A stretch of DNA of 64,000 nucleotides from Saccharospirillum sp. (GCA_022565595.1 JAIUML010000015.1:38167-102166); one strand, 5' to 3'; shown: positions 9,133 through 18,922, counted from the first letter of the stretch. The notes: generated by a model from the sequence alone, not told the origin. A program made the numbers and translations.

Positions 9133-12100
9133 TCAGTGTCGGTTAACTGCCTGAGTATTGGTTATTACGGTTCGAGTACCCGGAGATTCACCGGTACAGT
9201 TGGTTCCTGAGAAAGCTCGGTAAAACTGCAGGGCATTATCAAACCCCAGAATTCTATCGCCATTCAATCGGCCAGAAATAATTTCAAAGCCGGTGCGGGT
9301 GCAACCACCAGGGGAGACGTCCTCAAAGCTAGCAAAGACACTGAAGCAATCCCGGTTGCCGGTTATATAAGCTCTACTGGCTATGCCTGTATCACTTTCA
9401 CTATCGTGCAGGCCCCGGTATTCGTAGTCTATGGAACCGTCGGGGTTCTGATTGTCAAACTGATATTGATAGCCGCTGATGGTGTCGTTCGGGTCCCGAG
9501 TTTCATCGTCGTCATAAACCAGGGACAGGTGGTCTGCCTGATAGGTACCACTGAGGGCAGGGGGTGTTGTTCCCGGGTGGATGCTGGCGCCCAAAGTCCG
9601 GAGTTCTTCGATCAATCCAGGGGTAAACAGCTCTGCCAGGTCTGATGGCAGGTTGACGGTATCGTTTTCGAGGTTGACCCCACAGCTACGGTTGGCATCG
9701 GTAGTCAGAATGTCAAAGCTCCGCTCGTTGCTGGTATAGCCGATGGAGCGCACACCATTGCGGTTCAAGGCGGATTTGGCAGCGTCCGAGCCGTCGCCGG
9801 CTGAGGCTGAGAGAAAGCGAACCGCAAAGGTGCCGCCTTCATCATAACTCGCAGCGCCGGCATGGACGCCAGCCCGACAGAGGTTGCTGTTTTCACGATA
9901 GAGTTCATTGCCCCAGACTTGACGGTTCAAAAAGCTGTAGGAGGCGGGCAAGGGTGGGCATTGGACGATGGCAATGCCAGGGTCGCCGAGCTCCTGGCGG
10001 ACCATGGCGCCAGTCGTTACCCAATCGATATCGAGAGGGTTGTCCAGTGGAATGCGACCGCCCAACGCCATCAGGCCTGGATCAAAAGTACCCTGACGAA
10101 TGCGTTCGGCCAGTTGAGCGCTGCGCGCGGTGGCGGCAAAGTCTGGCTCGCCTGTGAATCCGACATCGAAGACGCAGTTGTTGAACTCGACGCTGGGGTT
10201 GGTTACTCCTGCCGCCTCGCAGACGGCTTCGGCAAAGGCCCTTTCTTCTGTTGCAAGATCATCAATGGTGCGTCGAAATTCGGGAAAGGCTGGATCGGTA
10301 AAACTGGCAGTGTTTTCACCAGGTGCATAATCAAACAATGAGGTGGCATCGGTGATGCGCCAACTGTCGATGAAGTCATCGTATAAGGCGTCGAGGTTGT
10401 CAGGATCAATGGCCGCGTCCGAACTCCGCGGGGTGAAGTCGTCCATTGGGTTATCGCTGACTCTACCCAGCAGGCCTCGAGTATCGGGCAACAACTGTAC
10501 GTTCTCAATGTCCGGTAAATCGACATAGACATTCAGGAACTGTCTAGACGGGTATTGAACAATGGAAATCAGGTGGTCTCGCCCGGCGATCTGAAGAGTG
10601 TTCCCGACCAGAGAGATTTGCGCATCGGCTTGTTCAATCGGATAGCGCCCGAGCAATAACGGGTCGATGATCTCGCCATTAATGCGAATGCGCTCAGCCC
10701 AGGGGGCTTGCTGTGTGAAGGTGACCCGCGTATCACCCAATTGCACGGCGGCGGCTACGGCGGCCGAGGCGTTATCCAGATTGCGCCAGGGCTGCGTGCG
10801 AATCTGAACCTCCATGTCAGTGTTCTTTGCCAGGGTGAACTCACCCACGGCCATCATGTCGTACTTGCTACCGTCGAAAGTGGTCATGTGCGGGTCCCCG
10901 TTGTTTTCGCCACAACGCGGAGTCACACAGAGAGGGCGCCGACGTCGGTTGTTCTCGTTAGGGAGCCCGTAGTTTGGCGGTGGTGGTTTGGGCGTCATGT
11001 TCTCCAGCGCCTGGTCGAAGCTGCTCTTCGCCCCCTGACCAAACTCCTTGAAGAAGTCGGCAACGCATTGGTTGCCAAAGTTGCACCCTTCAAGGCCATC
11101 TTTCATGCCGTCGATCATGTCGCTGGCCTTCGCAGGCACCATGCCTTTGGTACTGCCCTCGCGTGCTACGCCGAGCTGGTTGGTGTAAAGCAGTACTTCT
11201 GGTCCGTCGAGTCGCTCTAGTCCAAAAAAGCTGATCTGGTTGGCTGCCATGCGCGCCTGTAATAAGGCGATGCCGTCTTCAGTGTCCGGATCCTGTTGCG
11301 ACGGAGCGCCCTGAGCGAAGGCGTAATCGACCAGCAAGGCATCGCCAGGCGCCAGGACGGAGGCATCGAGGAAGGTCAAATCAATACTCAATTCATCGTC
11401 AAAGGAAATGCCGCGGTTAGCGTCTGCGCGTGGGGTGGCCAGCACTGCCACTGCAGTCTTGCCATTATACTCCAGTAATCCAGCGACAAGTTCGATGTCG
11501 GTACGAGGTTGCAAGTCGGCGGAACCTGACTGAGGTTGCAGTAACTCTGGCTGCAACACCGTTGACAGAGGCGTAAAGTTAACACCCTCCATCAATTCGA
11601 TGCGGTCTTCAGGAAAAACCAGGGTCGCCAGATGGTTAATAATGGCATTTGTTATGTTTTTCTCTGCGTCGTGCGGGCTAAGGCGTCGCCAGCGCTCAAA
11701 AATCCAGAAATCCTGAGTGTGCCCAAGGGCTTCGAGATTTTCTGTTGTGAAGCGCCATTCAGCCGCAGTCTCGAGGGAGGTTCCTGCTTCACTGGCAAGG
11801 CCCGACAAAACCCTTGCCTCGTAGGTGGTGTCAGGTTGGAGAAGGGTTGATGGTGTGAACCGAAGTGTCTGCCCGTCTTCAGTTAAGGCCAGGCTTCCAT
11901 TGACTGCATCACTTTGATCTTCCGGGCTCAGCACAAAGCTGTATTCACCGTTAAGCATGCTGGCATCGATGGGCTGATCAAAATTGGCTTCTACTGATGT
12001 GTCAAGTCGCACACTGGTCTCGTTGTTGTTGGGTACAACGGACAGCAACTCAAGCTGGGAGCTGCTTTGATCGATTTCAGACTCGTTGTCTGAATTGCCC

Positions 12101-12177
12101 GGTCCGCCACAGGCAGAGAGCAACGCACCAATTAAGAGGGAGAACGAGACTTTAAGGAAAGGGCTACTGTGATTCAT
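9133..12177 (-). CDS. large predicted lipoprotein with Big_5-like and von Willebrand factor type D domains
   Basis: Lipoprotein of 1014 residues. The start at 12177 gives MNHSSPFLKVSFSLLIGALL with lipobox LSAC; the longer frame has no signal. Residues about 35-150 resemble a bacterial Ig-like Big_5 domain (DTSVEANFDQPIDAS, then AEWRFTT). Residues about 425-590 are a VWD domain: GENNGDPHMTTFDGSKYDMM, then GEFTLAKN and the paired beta strands usual in mucin and vWF D domains. VWD domains mediate assembly and binding in secreted eukaryotic proteins and occur in some bacterial surface proteins. Many cysteines lie in the C-terminal third, so disulfides are likely. The gene start is 67 bp after 13230's gene and 31 bp before 9065's, so an operon is likely. 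Confidence 0.8.
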   Translation of the reverse strand: MNHSSPFLKVSFSLLIGALLSACGGPGNSDNESEIDQSSSQLELLSVVPNNNETSVRLDTSVEANFDQPIDASMLNGEYSFVLSPEDQSDAVNGSLALTEDGQTLRFTPSTLLQPDTTYEARVLSGLASEAGTSLETAAEWRFTTENLEALGHTQDFWIFERWRRLSPHDAEKNITNAIINHLATLVFPEDRIELMEGVNFTPLSTVLQPELLQPQSGSADLQPRTDIELVAGLLEYNGKTAVAVLATPRADANRGISFDDELSIDLTFLDASVLAPGDALLVDYAFAQGAPSQQDPDTEDGIALLQARMAANQISFFGLERLDGPEVLLYTNQLGVAREGSTKGMVPAKASDMIDGMKDGLEGCNFGNQCVADFFKEFGQGAKSSFDQALENMTPKPPPPNYGLPNENNRRRRPLCVTPRCGENNGDPHMTTFDGSKYDMMAVGEFTLAKNTDMEVQIRTQPWRNLDNASAAVAAAVQLGDTRVTFTQQAPWAERIRINGEIIDPLLLGRYPIEQADAQISLVGNTLQIAGRDHLISIVQYPSRQFLNVYVDLPDIENVQLLPDTRGLLGRVSDNPMDDFTPRSSDAAIDPDNLDALYDDFIDSWRITDATSLFDYAPGENTASFTDPAFPEFRRTIDDLATEERAFAEAVCEAAGVTNPSVEFNNCVFDVGFTGEPDFAATARSAQLAERIRQGTFDPGLMALGGRIPLDNPLDIDWVTTGAMVRQELGDPGIAIVQCPPLPASYSFLNRQVWGNELYRENSNLCRAGVHAGAASYDEGGTFAVRFLSASAGDGSDAAKSALNRNGVRSIGYTSNERSFDILTTDANRSCGVNLENDTVNLPSDLAELFTPGLIEELRTLGASIHPGTTPPALSGTYQADHLSLVYDDDETRDPNDTISGYQYQFDNQNPDGSIDYEYRGLHDSESDTGIASRAYITGNRDCFSVFASFEDVSPGGCTRTGFEIISGRLNGDRILGFDNALQFYRAFSGTNCTGESPGTRTVITNTQAVNRH

Positions 12178-12300
12178 TGTTTTACTCAGATCTTGAAGTG
12201 ACGCCGGATAATTTTTGTCAGCGTTGTAGAGCAAGCATCCATGCTTGCGGAATAGTCATCCGAGACGGCTATAAGGCGTGCTTATTGAATGACGATTGGA

Positions 12301-13230
12301 TCAAGCCCGTGGATCGAAGGCAGAGTCCGAGTAGGACTCGGGTGTTTCATCATTAAACTGAATATCAACGCCCGATTGCTTGAACTGAATCGTCAAGGTA
12401 TTGCCATCAGCCCCTTCAATGATCAACTGTCCAGTCGTTGGAGAGTCCAAACGGTTGATACCATTGGTGCTAGCGGTTAAGGTGCCGTTGTCTTCTTCAT
12501 TGGTGTATTCATCTTCAAAATATAGGTTGCCAGAGAAAAATGCAGATGCTGGCGTGCGCTCGAGTTCAACGTCGTCATAGCGGGTTGATCCAAATTCTCC
12601 CTCAACCGTGACATTAATATTGCTGATGCGGTAGTCACTATCGCTGTTGTATTCGTAAGTGAGTTCACCGCGATACTGTGTTCCGGTTCCATAGTCGAAG
12701 AATAAACCCACGATCCAGCCTTCGTTGTACTCAGTGGAATAAGGTTCCAGGCTTAGGGTACCGTCCATGTGACGATTGTTTCCGAAGTAGGTGGTCCAGC
12801 GGCAATCATCGTAGGTGAAAAGGAAACCACCTTCTTCTGTCTCTGAGCGAATCACATCGCCGGAAGATGGGCACAAAGATGCCAGTGAGTCTCCTTCGGC
12901 CAAAGTGGCATCCGGGCTTTGTGTTGTGTAGTCATTGTGCAAACGAGCAAGATTGGCCAGAAGGTAGGCGTCACGATCATCGGTAGTTGTCCCCCATGAC
13001 CCAAGATCATTCCAGTACATCCTCCGATAGACAAATTGAGCGATAAACAGTTTATTGTCTTTAGTGATGGCGCGCAGCTGGTCAGAGGGTGTTTGACCTC
13101 CGGTATTCTGATCATCGCCTGTACTGTGGTCATCACCACTGCTTCCTTCGCTGTCACTGTTGCAAGCTGTCAACAGCAGTACTGCGCTGGTGAGTAGTAT
13201 CAACCCTTTACTGTGAATGGACTTGTTCAT
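12301..13230 (-). CDS. predicted lipoprotein, unknown function
   Basis: 309-residue lipoprotein: MNKSIHSKGLILLTSAVLLL then lipobox LTAC, a Ser/Asp/Gly linker, and a beta-rich body (GTLSLEPYSTEYNEGWIVGL, RGELTYEYNSDSDYRISN) without a known motif. Two cysteines (LCPSSGD and YDDCRW) may pair. AAGGAAAG lies upstream of the ATG. It appears to be the first gene of the minus-strand lipoprotein operon, and its upstream region carries a partial operator at 13432. I recognise no family; the body resembles small outer-membrane sandwich proteins only in general character. Confidence 0.72.
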   Translation of the reverse strand: MNKSIHSKGLILLTSAVLLLTACNSDSEGSSGDDHSTGDDQNTGGQTPSDQLRAITKDNKLFIAQFVYRRMYWNDLGSWGTTTDDRDAYLLANLARLHNDYTTQSPDATLAEGDSLASLCPSSGDVIRSETEEGGFLFTYDDCRWTTYFGNNRHMDGTLSLEPYSTEYNEGWIVGLFFDYGTGTQYRGELTYEYNSDSDYRISNINVTVEGEFGSTRYDDVELERTPASAFFSGNLYFEDEYTNEEDNGTLTASTNGINRLDSPTTGQLIIEGADGNTLTIQFKQSGVDIQFNDETPESYSDSAFDPRA

Positions 13231-13431
13231 CGATTCTTTCCTTCTATAGATTTTAATTGTAGAGACTGCAAATTTTGTTCAAATCCTTTGCGCAATTGAT
13301 TGAAACAAACAGAGCCACCTATGGTTCAGGTTTTTCCGGCAGTGAATGGGTGCTGGTTCGGAACTGAAGGCAGCAAATTAGGCCGCCAGGTCCAAGACTA
13401 CTCCATGGAACCCTATTACACGTCCATGACG

Positions 13432-13454
13432 CAATCCCTTGTTTGGGTTAGCCG
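13432..13454 (+). promoter_or_regulatory. putative operator, left part only
   Basis: CAATCCCTT, GTTT, GGGTTAGCCG: the left block and palindrome align without gaps to the full copies, but the CTCACCC block is missing. The sequence changes at about 13455 to the relic lipoprotein signal peptide. It lies upstream of the minus-strand operon starting at 13230. Confidence 0.5.
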
Positions 13455-13510
13455 ATTTCAAGAGCCAGGGTCAGTAATAGTGCGATGATCATGCACGGGT
13501 CTAACGTCAT
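13448..13510 (-). pseudogene. relic of a lipoprotein signal peptide
   Basis: A 20-codon frame, MTLDPCMIIALLLTLALEIG then stop, matches the first residues of the lipoprotein at 5225 (MTLDPRMIIALLLTLTLAAC) and stops being similar just before the lipobox cysteine. The ribosome site region is also conserved. This is the leftover start of a paralogous gene whose body was deleted; the junction lies at about 13455, next to a partial operator. Confidence 0.8.
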
Positions 13511-13826
13511 TGTCGGTACCTTCTCTATTTTCGAATCATGGCAACTGAGAATCGCCATCAAAAACTTTCCGTTGCCTTCTAAATTGCCTTATAAAATTCG
13601 GCAATGCTTTTTTGAGAGAAAAAGCACTTTTACCCGGCTACTGAAGGGAAATGTTTGTTCAAGGAGTAACGCCCTGTTGTTGACTGCTGGTATGCATTGT
13701 GACTCGACATGGGCTTCTCAAAGACCCAAGCAAGGGGCATTGCTCATGGCCGGCTATTTAGAGAGCGCCGATCACCACTATCCATTAAATTTACCAGCCT
13801 AATAATGCAACAAAAGCGGGGTCATA

Positions 13827-13860
13827 CAATTACCCATTCGGGTTAGCCCTGGCCTCACCC
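13827..13860 (+). promoter_or_regulatory. putative operator, full copy 2
   Basis: CAATTACCC, ATTC, GGGTTAGCCC, TGGC, CTCACCC, with spacing identical to the copies at 5543 and 18923. It lies between the minus-strand lipoprotein operon and the plus-strand lipoprotein gene at 14215. Confidence 0.6.
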
Positions 13861-14095
13861 ACACTCACGCAGAGGCCAGTACTTTTGTTGTGTAATGCCT
13901 TAGCAATCTTGCTGAAACCGGTGAGCCTGGGTGCTGCACATCCAGCGAGCGGTATACCACTTTCGTTATTTTATATTGTGAAAACTGCGTTTATTCGGTA
14001 TGAATCTCATGTTTAACCGGAATTTCCATGGTTTCTTTTAATGAGGTAGGAATATATCAGGTCGCTGCTTGTTCGAATAGATTAAACTTTGCTAT

Positions 14096-14105
14096 GGGTT
14101 AGCTT
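14096..14105 (+). promoter_or_regulatory. partial operator-like half (GGGTTAGCTT)
   Basis: GGGTTAGC followed by TT, about 110 bp upstream of the lipoprotein start at 14215; homologous to the one at 5805. Flanking blocks are absent. Confidence 0.35.
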
Positions 14106-14214
14106 AAATGGATGATTGAGAAGGGAGGTTATATGGCGTTATATAAAGGAGTTCTCTCAATGCCTTTTTTACAGAGGCATCTCCCCTGAAATAACTCTGA
14201 CAAATGACAGCAAA

Positions 14215-15417
14215 ATGAGCGCTCAATCTCCCCTTTTTTGGGCCACCTTGCTTTGTGTATCCAGCCTGACATTGTCTGGCTGTAACAGCAGTAGCGACGG
14301 TGGCGCCGCCTCAAACGATCCGCCCACAGGAAATGGTAACGGTAACGGCGATGGTAATGGAGGCGGTAGCGGTGACGGCAATAACGACGGTGATGGCGGT
14401 GGTGATAGTGGCACCCTCAGTGTTGTTCGAACCTATCCAACAGATGGTGCGACCCTGGTGCCCCTGAATGCCATCATTCGCGCCGAACTGAATAATGATA
14501 TTAACGAGTCGTTTCAGGATGAGTTGATCAAGCTTTACCAGGGCGCGTTGGAAGTGTCGGGCCAGGGCCGGAGTACCGATTTACCCTATAATGAGATCCG
14601 CTTTACCCCAGCAAGCCCGCTAGAAAAAGACACCGAATACAGTGTTACGCTCTTTGCCGACCTGGAAGACAATGAGTTCAATGAGCTCGGTGTGAATTAC
14701 AACTGGACCTTTCGAACGCTGGCGAAAGACTGGACGACAGAATCCTCCTTAACGGCCGATCTTGAAGCCGCTTATCTCAGTCGTGGTGAAAACAACAGCA
14801 GAACAGGTGATCGTTATGATGGTCCCGAAATCGCGATGAATGTGCAGGGTGACGCCGTTGTCGCATGGTCCAGTGTTTTAAGCCTTGACTCTGGTGTGAT
14901 AGAGACAGACCTTGTTGTTCGGCTTTTTGATTCAAGTACCGGACAGTGGTCGTCTCCGGAGGTATTGGGTCGGCATGAGTTTCGGGATAGTGGTGACGGT
15001 GGGGCTTATCGCCCTGGCATCGCGATCAACGCAGGTGGTGACATCCTGGTTGCGTACCCAAGCAATAACGAGACTGGCCAGTCCATGATCGTTTATCAAT
15101 GGGATGGTGTTGATTGGAGTGATACAATCATCGCAACAGATAGTATTGAATCAACATTTGATGCTAATGGTTACTACCGGTCGGCGCGTGTGGCTCTGGA
15201 TGATAGCGGCTCTGCAGCTGTCGTTTGGGGGCAGCGATTGGATACGTTGGACTCACTAGACGATTCTACGTCTCCTTTTATTTGGGCGTCACACTTTGAT
15301 GAGGCGTCAGGTGAGTGGGACGATGATCCGACTGGCCTCAGTCTCGCCATGAGACATGGTGGCACACCAGGCAGTAGTACAGGTCAATCCGCTTTGTACT
15401 TCAGGTTGCTTGAATAA
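14215..15417 (+). CDS. predicted lipoprotein with Big_5-like domain
   Basis: 400-residue lipoprotein. The start at 14215 (MSAQSPLFWATLLCVSSLTL, lipobox LSGC) was chosen for the signal peptide; the ribosome site is weak. A Gly/Asn/Asp-rich linker of about 45 residues follows, then a Big_5-like Ig domain (about residues 75-170: RTYPTDGATLVPLNAIIRAE to YNWTFRTL). The C-terminal half has repeats of the form 'IAMNVQGDAVVAW', 'IAINAGGDILVAY' and 'VALDDSGSAAVVW', typical of propeller-type repeats. The propeller looks short (about three repeats), so the protein may be truncated relative to relatives, but no broken frame is visible. It converges on the gene at 15471 with a shared hairpin. Confidence 0.75.
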   Translation: MSAQSPLFWATLLCVSSLTLSGCNSSSDGGAASNDPPTGNGNGNGDGNGGGSGDGNNDGDGGGDSGTLSVVRTYPTDGATLVPLNAIIRAELNNDINESFQDELIKLYQGALEVSGQGRSTDLPYNEIRFTPASPLEKDTEYSVTLFADLEDNEFNELGVNYNWTFRTLAKDWTTESSLTADLEAAYLSRGENNSRTGDRYDGPEIAMNVQGDAVVAWSSVLSLDSGVIETDLVVRLFDSSTGQWSSPEVLGRHEFRDSGDGGAYRPGIAINAGGDILVAYPSNNETGQSMIVYQWDGVDWSDTIIATDSIESTFDANGYYRSARVALDDSGSAAVVWGQRLDTLDSLDDSTSPFIWASHFDEASGEWDDDPTGLSLAMRHGGTPGSSTGQSALYFRLLE

Positions 15418-15427
15418 AGGAAGCTTC

Positions 15428-15454
15428 GACGCTGGTATCTTTGGTACCAGCGTC
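15428..15454. terminator. bidirectional hairpin between convergent lipoprotein genes
   Basis: GACGCTGGTA / TACCAGCGTC, a perfect 10-bp stem with a 7-nt loop, located between the stops of the genes ending at 15417 and 15471. The stem can be extended on both sides by CTTCGA-like pairs. No long T-run. Confidence 0.6.
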
Positions 15455-15470
15455 AGTTCGAAGGAATCTA

Positions 15471-16640
15471 TCAGTCTGACTCGCGAGCCAGAATGGTTAC
15501 ACGATTACCGACAGCGATGACGTTGTCGGCATTCAGGGCATGGACACCTCTCAAGGCCGTATTCTCGTTGAAGCCAGTCGGCAAGTCCGTCACGCTTTCT
15601 TCGTACCAGGTGATACCACCATTTTCTGTGTAGAAGATTTTGGCGACTGCGTTGTCGGACCCTATGCCATTACCAACCAGCCAGCCACGTTGCGCATCGA
15701 CAAAGGCCATATCATAGATATTCATGCCACCGTCCTGGAAAGCCAGACTCCATGTCAAACCCCCATCCGTAGTTCTCATTACTCTGGAAACGCCAGCAAG
15801 GTAGCCATGATTGTTGTCGACGAATTGAACGAGATCAAAGCGGTCAGCATAAGGGCCGATTTGCTCGTAAACACCTGTTTTCCCTGTCTGCCAGTTCACA
15901 CCACCATCGGTGGTGTAATAGTAGCTGTCGTTGGTCTCGTCTTCTGTGTCTCGGCCTACAGCCCAGCCGTTCATGGTGTCAACAAAGGAGACACTCAGAA
16001 AGGGAAGCCCATTGCCAAAGTCGAATGCGACTTTGTTCCAGGTGTTGCCACCATCGGTGGTGTGCAGGATAAAGCGGTCACTTTCCTCGACAGTGAGGGC
16101 ATTGTGGCCGCCTGCTATCCATCCATGAGTAGCACTGACGAACTCGATATCGAAAAACGTGCCTTCATCGGAGATTGGGTGGCTTTGTTCGCTCCAGGTT
16201 GCTCCCGCATTTTGCGTTCGTAGTATCATGGGAGGATTACCCGATGAGAGTCCGCCGACAATCCAGCCATTGTTTTCATCCACAAAGTGGACGCCGGTAA
16301 GCCTGTTCCAATAGTCGTTGACATACTGCGTCCAGGTGCCGCCACCATCCGTAGATTTTAAAATGAGGGCACCGATTCCTCCGAACTCGCTGGGTGTTCC
16401 CTGTCCCACTGCCCAGAGGGTATTCTTATCGAGCTGAAAGATGCTGTAGAGTGAAGAGGTTGGTGTCTTGTCTGCATCGATTAGCGTCCAGCTTCTGACA
16501 TCGGCGTCGGGAGTCGTTCCGTTTCCATTGTCTGTATCCGATGGATCCGTACTACTGCTTGAACTATTGCAGCCTGACAGAAGTACAGCCGCCGCTGTCA
16601 GAATAGAAAGAAATGCGGGTTTTACATAGTGGGTGTTCAT
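15471..16640 (-). CDS. predicted lipoprotein with Ycf48/BNR-type propeller repeats
   Basis: 389-residue lipoprotein: MNTHYVKPAFLSILTAAAVL, lipobox LSGC, Ser-rich linker. The body has repeated units 'FVDENNGWIVGG', 'FVSATHGWIAGG', 'FVDTMNGWAVGR', 'FVDAQRGWLVGN', each followed by ILRTxNGGxTW-like Asp-box motifs (STDGGGTW, TTDGGNTW, TTDGGLTW, TENGGITW). This is the pattern of the Ycf48/HCF136-like and sialidase Asp-box propellers. No sialidase catalytic residues are evident. GGAGAAAC precedes the ATG. Related in design to the next gene at 16763. Confidence 0.82.
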   Translation of the reverse strand: MNTHYVKPAFLSILTAAAVLLSGCNSSSSSTDPSDTDNGNGTTPDADVRSWTLIDADKTPTSSLYSIFQLDKNTLWAVGQGTPSEFGGIGALILKSTDGGGTWTQYVNDYWNRLTGVHFVDENNGWIVGGLSSGNPPMILRTQNAGATWSEQSHPISDEGTFFDIEFVSATHGWIAGGHNALTVEESDRFILHTTDGGNTWNKVAFDFGNGLPFLSVSFVDTMNGWAVGRDTEDETNDSYYYTTDGGVNWQTGKTGVYEQIGPYADRFDLVQFVDNNHGYLAGVSRVMRTTDGGLTWSLAFQDGGMNIYDMAFVDAQRGWLVGNGIGSDNAVAKIFYTENGGITWYEESVTDLPTGFNENTALRGVHALNADNVIAVGNRVTILARESD

Positions 16641-16697
16641 GATTGATGTTTCTCCATGAGTATTGAGATAAGGATCAGTTGTACTCTTTACATCAAA

Positions 16698-16730
16698 ACC
16701 GCCTGAAAGGAGGTTTCCTGTTCAGGCGGT
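16698..16730 (-). terminator. rho-independent terminator of the 16763-18733 gene
   Basis: ACCGCCTGAA / TTCAGGCGGT, a perfect 10-bp stem; on the minus strand it is followed by TTTTG. It separates this gene from the downstream lipoprotein gene at 16640. Confidence 0.75.
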
Positions 16731-16762
16731 ATGGTTTGACAGCAAGGTTCAACCCTTTATCA

Positions 16763-18733
16763 CTACTGCATTTGTACTTTGAGAATGTGGTTACCCTCGC
16801 CAAGCAAGTAAAGCGTGTCATCTTTTCTCGCCAGCCCTCTCAAGGGGTGACTCAATTCATAGGCTTGCCAGGATTCGCCGTTGTCGCTTACCCAGAGTGT
16901 GTTGCGGCCATCGTCTTTCAAGTAGAACCTTTCACCATCGTTAAAAATATTGCTGGCGGTGACGACTGCTTCCTCAGGGAATTCGGAAGCAGACCACGTT
17001 AAACCACCGTCAGTACTGTAAGCCGTGCGACTGTGAGATGTTGTAGGCGCAGCTGCGACAACCTTGTTGCCAATAGAAGAAAGCCGTACAAAGCCCATAT
17101 TGGTCGTATTTATGGCACGTTGAGACGTCGTCCATTCGTCGCCATCCGAGCTGAGTCTTGCCCAACCGCCAAAGCTGATGACGAGGTAGCCGTTATCTGT
17201 GGCGACCAGGCTTCTGGAGGCATCGGGCGCCTCATCGAGGGTGCAGCCGGAGGGTGTGCAGATGGCAAGAACATCATTTGCGAGATTGTTGCCAACCATG
17301 GCCATCCAGACGTCATTTCGACCCGCTACATGAGAGAAGAAAACATTGAGTCCTCCAGTTCGAGGATCTACTACAGACCAACTCTCTCCGTCCAGGCTGT
17401 GGGCTACGGTGTTAGTGCCACTGGCAACAAAACGTGTTCCCGTCCAGGCGATGTCGGTAAGGTAGGGCGAACCAGTGAGCGTGACTTCACTCCAGTCGGT
17501 ACCGTTATCACTGTAGACGGCGCGACCATTCTCACTGATAGCAACCATCCGGCCCAAGTCGTCTTTCGCCATTTTTTGCCAGCCGTTGGCGGTGAGCGTC
17601 GTTTCGCTGTCTGTGCTCCAACTAGTGCCATTGGTAGAGGAGACGATAGCGCCATTGTTGCCCACAGCAAAAAAGCCTTTGGAGGTGTGGGTAATGTCAT
17701 TGAGCGCATCGGAGTTTACGGTGGTGACGCGCTCCCAGGTGGCCTCGTCCCCGGCTCTCTTGTGGATAGAGCCTTTATTGTCCGCAAACCAGTATGAGCT
17801 ATCAGTAAACGTCAGGGAGTTCAGGATGGCACTGCCTTGAGCCGGGCCCGCGAGTGCGAAAGCGTAGTTGAAGTCAACACCTGTATCGCTCCAGCTCTTT
17901 CCTATTGTGCTAGAGCGGAAACCGTACTGGTTGTAGCCGCCCGATACAGCAAACTGAGAACCATTGAAATGGACATCGGTTACATTCGAATTGACACCCG
18001 ACGTTATCGACACCTCACGGTTCCAGGTGGCTCCTCCGTCTTCACTCAGGTGGATTTCATGGCCATTGCCGGTTACCAATCTTGCACCGTTGGAGGCGAC
18101 GCTTGACGTGGCCCGCGAGGGACCAGCGTTTACCTTGGTCCATACTTTGCCATCCGTACTGCTGATGTGGGCATTGCTTTGAGCGCCCAGTGCGATGAAA
18201 TGGTTGCCTGTCCAGGTAACGGCATTCAAGCCGCCGACATCGTCAGGTAGAGTCGCACTTTCCCAGCTGTTTCCGTCGTCTTCACTGAAAAAGGCTCTGG
18301 CTCCAGAATTGGGGTTGTTTCCACCACCGACAGCGACCAGCGTGGGTCCATTGCTGACGATGTCTCTCAAGGTGGTTGAAGCGGTTTCTGCAGTCGTCCA
18401 ATTACTGCCGTCTGAAGATATCAGCACAGTGCCACGGGCACCAACTGCTACCAGTTTATGATTGTGCTCAATGACAGCATTGAGCGAGTAACCTTGAGGC
18501 AGTGGATGTATCCAGGTTGCGGCAAGGATTGTGCTGCCGTCTTCGTTGTCCTGGTTCCCTGTATCGTTGTCCGTCTGGCCATTATCGGTGTCGGTATGGC
18601 CGTTGTCTTGTGAGCCATCACCAGTGCCTGTTCCGCTATTGTTTTCGCCACCACTGCTGCTGTTGCATCCCGCCAGTGTTAAAGCACTACAAAGTAAGAT
18701 GTAGAGAGGTAAAGAAGATCGTTTAGAGGTCAT
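16763..18733 (-). CDS. predicted lipoprotein with BNR/Asp-box-like propeller repeats
   Basis: 656-residue lipoprotein. The ATG at 18733 was preferred over 18742 because AAGGG is then 9 bp upstream. The signal peptide ends in lipobox LAGC, followed by a 45-residue Asp/Gly/Thr/Asn linker. The body contains many units of the type 'LVAVGARGTVLISSDGSNW', 'FFAVGNNGAIVSSTNGTSW', 'RMVAISENGRAVYSDNGTDW', which indicate one or two beta-propellers. No catalytic motif. It is divergent from the response regulator gene and shares its upstream region, including a full operator-like element, which suggests co-regulation. Confidence 0.82.
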   Translation of the reverse strand: MTSKRSSLPLYILLCSALTLAGCNSSSGGENNSGTGTGDGSQDNGHTDTDNGQTDNDTGNQDNEDGSTILAATWIHPLPQGYSLNAVIEHNHKLVAVGARGTVLISSDGSNWTTAETASTTLRDIVSNGPTLVAVGGGNNPNSGARAFFSEDDGNSWESATLPDDVGGLNAVTWTGNHFIALGAQSNAHISSTDGKVWTKVNAGPSRATSSVASNGARLVTGNGHEIHLSEDGGATWNREVSITSGVNSNVTDVHFNGSQFAVSGGYNQYGFRSSTIGKSWSDTGVDFNYAFALAGPAQGSAILNSLTFTDSSYWFADNKGSIHKRAGDEATWERVTTVNSDALNDITHTSKGFFAVGNNGAIVSSTNGTSWSTDSETTLTANGWQKMAKDDLGRMVAISENGRAVYSDNGTDWSEVTLTGSPYLTDIAWTGTRFVASGTNTVAHSLDGESWSVVDPRTGGLNVFFSHVAGRNDVWMAMVGNNLANDVLAICTPSGCTLDEAPDASRSLVATDNGYLVISFGGWARLSSDGDEWTTSQRAINTTNMGFVRLSSIGNKVVAAAPTTSHSRTAYSTDGGLTWSASEFPEEAVVTASNIFNDGERFYLKDDGRNTLWVSDNGESWQAYELSHPLRGLARKDDTLYLLGEGNHILKVQMQ

Positions 18734-18922
18734 TCTGGTCATCCCTTGCTAGTAATGAATACAATCAGATTCTTGCTTTCCATAGTTTTCAGTTATGAGA
18801 TGGCAAAATAATCTGAATTATTGTGCTGAATCGGTATCAGAACGCAGCTTATCTGGCTTGGCATGAGGCGCTGGACTCGATTAACTGGTACAGCTATGTA
18901 ATGCTATTCTCACTACTTCAGG

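Larger units (their letters stand above)
13459..14130. repeat. duplicated divergent intergenic region, copy 2
   Basis: Counterpart of 5174-5850. It runs from the relic signal peptide to just before the lipoprotein gene at 14215. It carries a full operator-like element and a downstream partial one. No gene is seen in 13511-14214; the ORFs there are not similar to anything recognisable and are not conserved in frame with copy 1. Confidence 0.85.

Noticed and set aside
13485..13802. 105-codon plus-strand frame in the duplicated region
   Set aside because: The corresponding part of copy 1 is open too, but differences between copies include frame-changing indels, and it overlaps the relic signal peptide; not supported as a gene.
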